Assembly: GCA_945896765.1 (NCBI GenBank)
Contig: CAMDEL010000043.1
Coordinates: 1-10,085 of the forward strand
From: Singulisphaera sp. GP187
GTDB taxonomy: Bacteria > Planctomycetota > Phycisphaerae > Phycisphaerales > SM1A02
DNA length: 10,085 bases
Reading direction: 5' to 3'
Translations under genes and position numbers: made by a program
Shown: positions 7,346 to 10,085 of the stretch, piece by piece
How the letters are laid out: each line of letters opens with the position of its first letter
How positions within the stretch are numbered: the first letter of the stretch is position 1
The notes under the pieces: generated by a model
Database searches by the model: none
What the model was told of the DNA's origin: nothing
Seen by the model: the letters and a program-made list of their open reading frames with translations, nothing else

Positions 7346-7374
7346 AATTTATTTTTCCGTGCTTGCAAACGAAA
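7346..7374 (-). promoter_or_regulatory. Possible promoter of the secretion operon
   Basis: In the AT-rich gap upstream of the operon, the minus strand carries TTTCGT (7374-7369), a 17-nt spacer and TAAATT (7351-7346). The -10 matches 4 of 6 bases and the -35 is poor. It would leave a leader of about 90 nt before the 7248 start. Planctomycete promoters are not well known to me, so this is only a candidate. I see no other gene in 7249-7450. Confidence 0.22.
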
Positions 7375-7406
7375 AATTACAAATCAAATATGGGTCCTAT
7401 AACCAC

Positions 7407-7442
7407 AAAAAAATCGAATAATGGGCGATTTTCGCCGATTTT
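7407..7442 (-). terminator. Likely intrinsic terminator after the CoA-transferase gene
   Basis: Just after the stop at 7451 the minus strand reads AAAATCG (7432-7426), a 9-nt loop, CGATTTT (7416-7410) and three more T, a 7-bp stem running into a T-run of seven. A second AAAATCG at 7442-7436 can pair with the same 3' arm, and a compact GGCGA-AAA-TCGCC hairpin (7436-7424) lies between. The stem is AT-rich and weak, but placement and T-run fit a terminator. Confidence 0.45.
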
Positions 7443-7450
7443 GTCATATT

Positions 7451-8155
7451 TTACGCCGAATTTCTAACTGTTCGCTGTTCGATGCGCTTCACACTGGCGG
7501 TCTGGACGATTCGATCCACGAAGATTCCAGGGGTATGAACTTGATCTGGGTCGAGTTGACCAGTGGGAACCAGTTCTTCTACTTCTGCAATGCACACCTT
7601 GCCACAGGTGGCGACCATTGGATTGAAGTTGCGAGCGGTTTTGCGATAAATCAGATTGCCGAATGCGTCACCTTTCCATGCTTTGACAAGCGAAACATCG
7701 GCTCGGATTCCTCGCTCAAGCACGAATGTTTCGCCGTCGAAAATTTCATGTGGTTTTCCTTCAGCAACCTGAGTTGAAAGCCCGGTGCGAGTGTAAAACG
7801 CAGGGATGCCTGCGCCGCCAGCGCGAAGTCTTTCTGCAAGCGTTCCCTGCGGAGTGAACTCGACCTGCAATTCGCCGGCCATAAATTGCCGCTCAAATTC
7901 AGCATTTTCTCCGACATAACTCGAGATCATCCGACGGATTTGTCGAGTCTTGAGCAACAAGCCCAGCCCCCAATCATCGACGCCCGCATTATTGCTCGCG
8001 ATCGTCAGTCCTTTGACTCCGCTGTCACGCAAAGCAATGATGAGATTCTCTGGAATTCCACAGAGCCCGAATCCACCAACTGCGATCAGCAAATCATCTC
8101 GCAGCAGCCCATGAAGCGCATCTGCGCACGATTTGTGAACCTTGTTGAGAGCCAT
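7451..8155 (-). CDS. scoA: Succinyl-CoA:3-oxoacid CoA-transferase-type subunit A
   Basis: Subunit A of a family I CoA-transferase, which moves CoA between succinyl-CoA and a 3-oxoacid such as acetoacetate. The product is 234 residues, the normal size for subunit A. The family signature is clear: LLIAVGGFGLCGIPE (about 22-36), then the oxyanion-type TPQGTLAERLRAGGAGIPAF (101-120), YRKTARNFNP (170-179), VHTPGIFVDRIV (206-217) and the C-terminal KRIEQRTVR, typical of ScoA ends. The catalytic Glu belongs to subunit B, which normally follows directly. Here only a terminator-like element and the secretion operon follow, so B is not adjacent. ATG at 8155 aligns with the conserved MALNKV start; an in-frame extension to 8278 is antisense to the MFS gene. 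No Shine-Dalgarno precedes the ATG. The exact acceptor acid cannot be told from sequence. Confidence 0.9.
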   Translation of the reverse strand: MALNKVHKSCADALHGLLRDDLLIAVGGFGLCGIPENLIIALRDSGVKGLTIASNNAGVDDWGLGLLLKTRQIRRMISSYVGENAEFERQFMAGELQVEFTPQGTLAERLRAGGAGIPAFYTRTGLSTQVAEGKPHEIFDGETFVLERGIRADVSLVKAWKGDAFGNLIYRKTARNFNPMVATCGKVCIAEVEELVPTGQLDPDQVHTPGIFVDRIVQTASVKRIEQRTVRNSA

Positions 8156-9419
8156 GAGGGGCGTAGTGTACGCAAGTGGACTAGGCTCGACTGACGTGCG
8201 CACGCTGATCGTCCTTTTAATTTTTTTCTCGGCGATGCCAGACACAATGGCCGCTCCGGTTGTCAAAGAACTCTTCATGGATCGTTATGGCGCGAGTCCC
8301 GGCTTGGCTCAAATGTTCAATGGCATCAATTTATTAGGCGCATTCGCAGCGTTGCCACTCTTATGGTTCGTGCGTGGCAAGAACCATTCTGTTGCATTGG
8401 TGATTTGGGGATCCATCGCTGATGCGCTTTTGCTTGCAGTGATGGCGCTGCCACTTGGATTGGAATGGACACTCGTTGTGCGTGCGCTTGAAGGAGTGAC
8501 CGATGTGATCGTCTTCGCCGCACTCTTCGACCTCGTTCGCCGTTCTTCGCGCGGACATATCGGCGCGGGTATGGGAATCGCATCGACTCCGCTTTTGATG
8601 GGGCTTGGTTTCGGTGCGATGTTTGGCGGACTTGTCGTCCGTCAATCTGCGGGAGGCGCATCAGCAAATTGGCTCTTTGGACTGTCTGCGGTTTTAAGCA
8701 TTTTTGTCGCTGGAATTGCTTTTATTGCTCGCCGACGATTTGAAACTTTCCAATCTTCGTCTCACGTTGATGTTGCAAATGATGTTACGGATATTGAATC
8801 CCAGTCTCAAGTTCGCGATCCGATGTGGCCTTCGCTTGCGATGACGTTTTCAGATCGTGCAACTGGAGGATTGATCACAGGAACACTGCCGATCGCTTTA
8901 TCGCAAGTCTTTGGATATTCACCGCTCGTGCGTGGATTGTTGGTGGGATTGCCGCTCTTGTTGATGGCGCTGGGAACGGGTCCTGCTGGATGGCTCTGTG
9001 ACCGAATCGGAAGTTTGCGCGTCCGAATTTTCGCGGGTGTCGCATACGCCGGATCTTTCGCATTGCTTTCCGTCGCGGGCGATCAAGCAGTTCCGCTGGG
9101 AATCGTGATGGTGATCATCGGATTATCTGCAAGTGCGCTCTTTTCCAGTTCCATAGCTCTTGTTATTCGATCTGGTCCTGCGACGATGGCGCTCGGTGCA
9201 TTCAGAGGAGCGGGGGATCTTGGTTTCCTCAGTGGAACTGCATTCTCGGTGCTCTTGTTGTCATCGCTTGGTGGAGAGTCACCAACATACTCCCACTATG
9301 CAGTAGTTCTCGCTATTTTTGCAGGGTTTCATGGACTCACAACATTGATCACAGGAGTGACACTGAAAATGGTCCGCAACCGCAATGCAGTTGCGAGCAA
9401 ATCATTGACCACAAACTAG
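8154..9419 (+). CDS. Major facilitator superfamily transporter
   Basis: Inner-membrane transporter of about 421 residues with roughly 12 hydrophobic segments in two halves joined by a polar loop (about 193-224). The loop 8-9 motif GWLCDRIGS (279-287) matches MFS motif A; the loop 2-3 copy has decayed to LWFVRGKN. RALEGVTDVIVFA (about 110-122) fits the R-x-L-x-G pattern of helix 4. Substrate is unknown: it could be an effluxer or a metabolite carrier. The start is uncertain. ATG at 8154 is preceded by GAGAG and shares CATG with the divergent gene. GTG at 8166 with AGGGG before it, and GTG at 8196, are alternatives that also retain helix 1 (TLIVLLIFFSAMPDTMAAP). TTG at 8142 is less likely. Being divergent from a CoA-transferase subunit, it might carry a carboxylic acid; that is speculation. 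Confidence 0.85.
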   Translation: MRGVVYASGLGSTDVRTLIVLLIFFSAMPDTMAAPVVKELFMDRYGASPGLAQMFNGINLLGAFAALPLLWFVRGKNHSVALVIWGSIADALLLAVMALPLGLEWTLVVRALEGVTDVIVFAALFDLVRRSSRGHIGAGMGIASTPLLMGLGFGAMFGGLVVRQSAGGASANWLFGLSAVLSIFVAGIAFIARRRFETFQSSSHVDVANDVTDIESQSQVRDPMWPSLAMTFSDRATGGLITGTLPIALSQVFGYSPLVRGLLVGLPLLLMALGTGPAGWLCDRIGSLRVRIFAGVAYAGSFALLSVAGDQAVPLGIVMVIIGLSASALFSSSIALVIRSGPATMALGAFRGAGDLGFLSGTAFSVLLLSSLGGESPTYSHYAVVLAIFAGFHGLTTLITGVTLKMVRNRNAVASKSLTTN

Positions 9420-9420
9420 G

Positions 9421-9458
9421 ATCAATAAACTGGGGTCAATAAACTGGGGTCAATTTGG
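9421..9458. repeat. 14-bp tandem repeat at the convergent gene junction
   Basis: Two copies of RTCAATAAACTGGG (9421-9434 and 9435-9448) differ at the first base, and a third partial copy GTCAATTTGG (9449-9458) contains the stop codon of the sigma factor gene (TCA at 9450-9452). ATTGACC at 9404-9410 can pair with GGTCAAT at 9434-9440 or 9448-9454, but no T-run follows, so a terminator is not supported. Confidence 0.8.
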
Positions 9459-10085
9459 TGTGCCGATGATTCCTGGAAGTGAATATGCCATCGATGGATT
9501 CATCGAGATCAATGCAAGCCGGATTTTTTCCAGCGCCTTGTTCTGAATTTGTCTCACGCGTTCTTTGGTCACACCAAGAATGAGTCCAACTTGTTCAAGA
9601 GTCAGTTGAGAAGCGTTGACTGGTCGATCAAGGCCATATCTGTGGAAGATGACAGTTCGTTCGATATCGGAAAGTCCTGCTCGATCAGATTGAAAGAGAT
9701 TCTTGACTTCGATGATGTCATCATTTTCACGAGCACGACGGGTTTCACCTGAGTGATCTGCACGTTCAAGTTCGGGATCGAATTCGACTGGAAAGAATTG
9801 GCGATGCTTCTGAGTTTTAATTCCAAGACGGCTGTACGCCTTCAAAATTGCACGACATCCATATGTAGAAAACTTGAAGCCACGACCGAAGTCGAACTTA
9901 TCAACGGATCTTAAGAGCGCCATATTTCCTTCGCTGATCAGATCTCCAAAGTCCAAGTCCGCAGATCGAACACGCTTTGCCATAGCAAGTACGAGTGCAA
10001 GATTTGTCTCGGCAATTTGCTTGCGAATCTTTTCAGCGACCGCATGCCAGTGAAGCATGTCTCGCGCGCTTTCAGTTGTCATCCC
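9450..10085 (-). CDS. Sigma-70 family RNA polymerase sigma factor lacking region 3 (5' end probably beyond window)
   Basis: Promoter-recognition subunit of RNA polymerase. From the ATG at 10082 it has 210 residues, but the frame is still open at the right edge and family members carry a region 1.2 segment before this point, so the true start is probably outside. Region 2 is clear: IAETNLALVLAMAKRV (23-38), FGDLISEGNMALLRSVDKFD (45-64) and GFKFSTYGCRAILKAYSR (68-85). Region 4 follows with LSDIERTVIFHRYGLD (137-152) and the helix-turn-helix TLEQVGLILGVTKERVRQIQ (161-180). The stretch between (about 90-136) is charged and shows no region 3. The two tryptophans used by RpoD in promoter melting (after FSTY) are replaced by Arg77 and Ala78. 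This marks an alternative sigma factor and not the housekeeping one. It ends 30 nt from the convergent MFS gene; regulon unknown. Confidence 0.92.
   Translation of the reverse strand, partial: GMTTESARDMLHWHAVAEKIRKQIAETNLALVLAMAKRVRSADLDFGDLISEGNMALLRSVDKFDFGRGFKFSTYGCRAILKAYSRLGIKTQKHRQFFPVEFDPELERADHSGETRRARENDDIIEVKNLFQSDRAGLSDIERTVIFHRYGLDRPVNASQLTLEQVGLILGVTKERVRQIQNKALEKIRLALISMNPSMAYSLPGIIGTPN

Noticed and set aside
8156..8278. Longer N-terminus of the CoA-transferase subunit
   Set aside because: The extra 41 residues lie antisense to the first MFS helix and precede the conserved MALNKV start of the family.
9404..9454. Bidirectional terminator between the MFS and sigma genes
   Set aside because: The only inverted repeat is 7 bp with a loop of 23 nt or more and no T-run on either strand.

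Overview
The window looks like chromosomal DNA of a Planctomycetota bacterium, probably near the Phycisphaerae. This is an inference from three things: the run of pseudopilins with RRAF-type cleavage sites, the short sigma factor with a SEGNMALLRSVDKFD region 2, and the style of the MFS protein. No rRNA or marker gene is present to settle it. Almost every base is coding. No tRNA, rRNA, CRISPR array, insertion sequence or phage gene was seen.

Positions 1-7248 form one long minus-strand operon for a type II secretion / type IV pilus-like machine. In transcription order it holds a secreted helical protein with LTXXQ-like motifs (7248-5899), the assembly ATPase gspE (5895-4252), the inner-membrane platform gspF (4243-2993), the major pseudopilin gspG (2936-2481) and minor pseudopilins gspH, gspI, gspJ and gspK. 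gspK runs off the left edge. Spacings are 3 and 8 nt, then one 56-nt gap before gspG, then 8 nt, then overlaps of 7, 14 and 3 nt. This implies co-transcription and translational coupling. GspE would power GspF-dependent assembly of a GspG pseudopilus capped by H/I/J/K. The secretin (D), C, L, M and the prepilin peptidase are not in the window.

A 202-nt non-coding gap (7249-7450) holds a likely terminator for the gene upstream and probably the operon promoter. Upstream of it are a minus-strand CoA-transferase subunit A without its subunit B (8155-7451) and a divergent plus-strand MFS transporter (8154-9419). Their start codons share one CATG. A 30-nt tail-to-tail junction with a 14-bp tandem repeat separates the MFS gene from a minus-strand sigma-70 family factor (9450 to the right edge) that lacks region 3 and the usual promoter-melting tryptophans.

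I did not find a clearly new defence or mobile system. The most unusual items are the Ala-then-Gly-rich tail of GspJ, the unrecognised secreted protein heading the secretion operon, the CATG-sharing divergent pair, and the atypical sigma factor.
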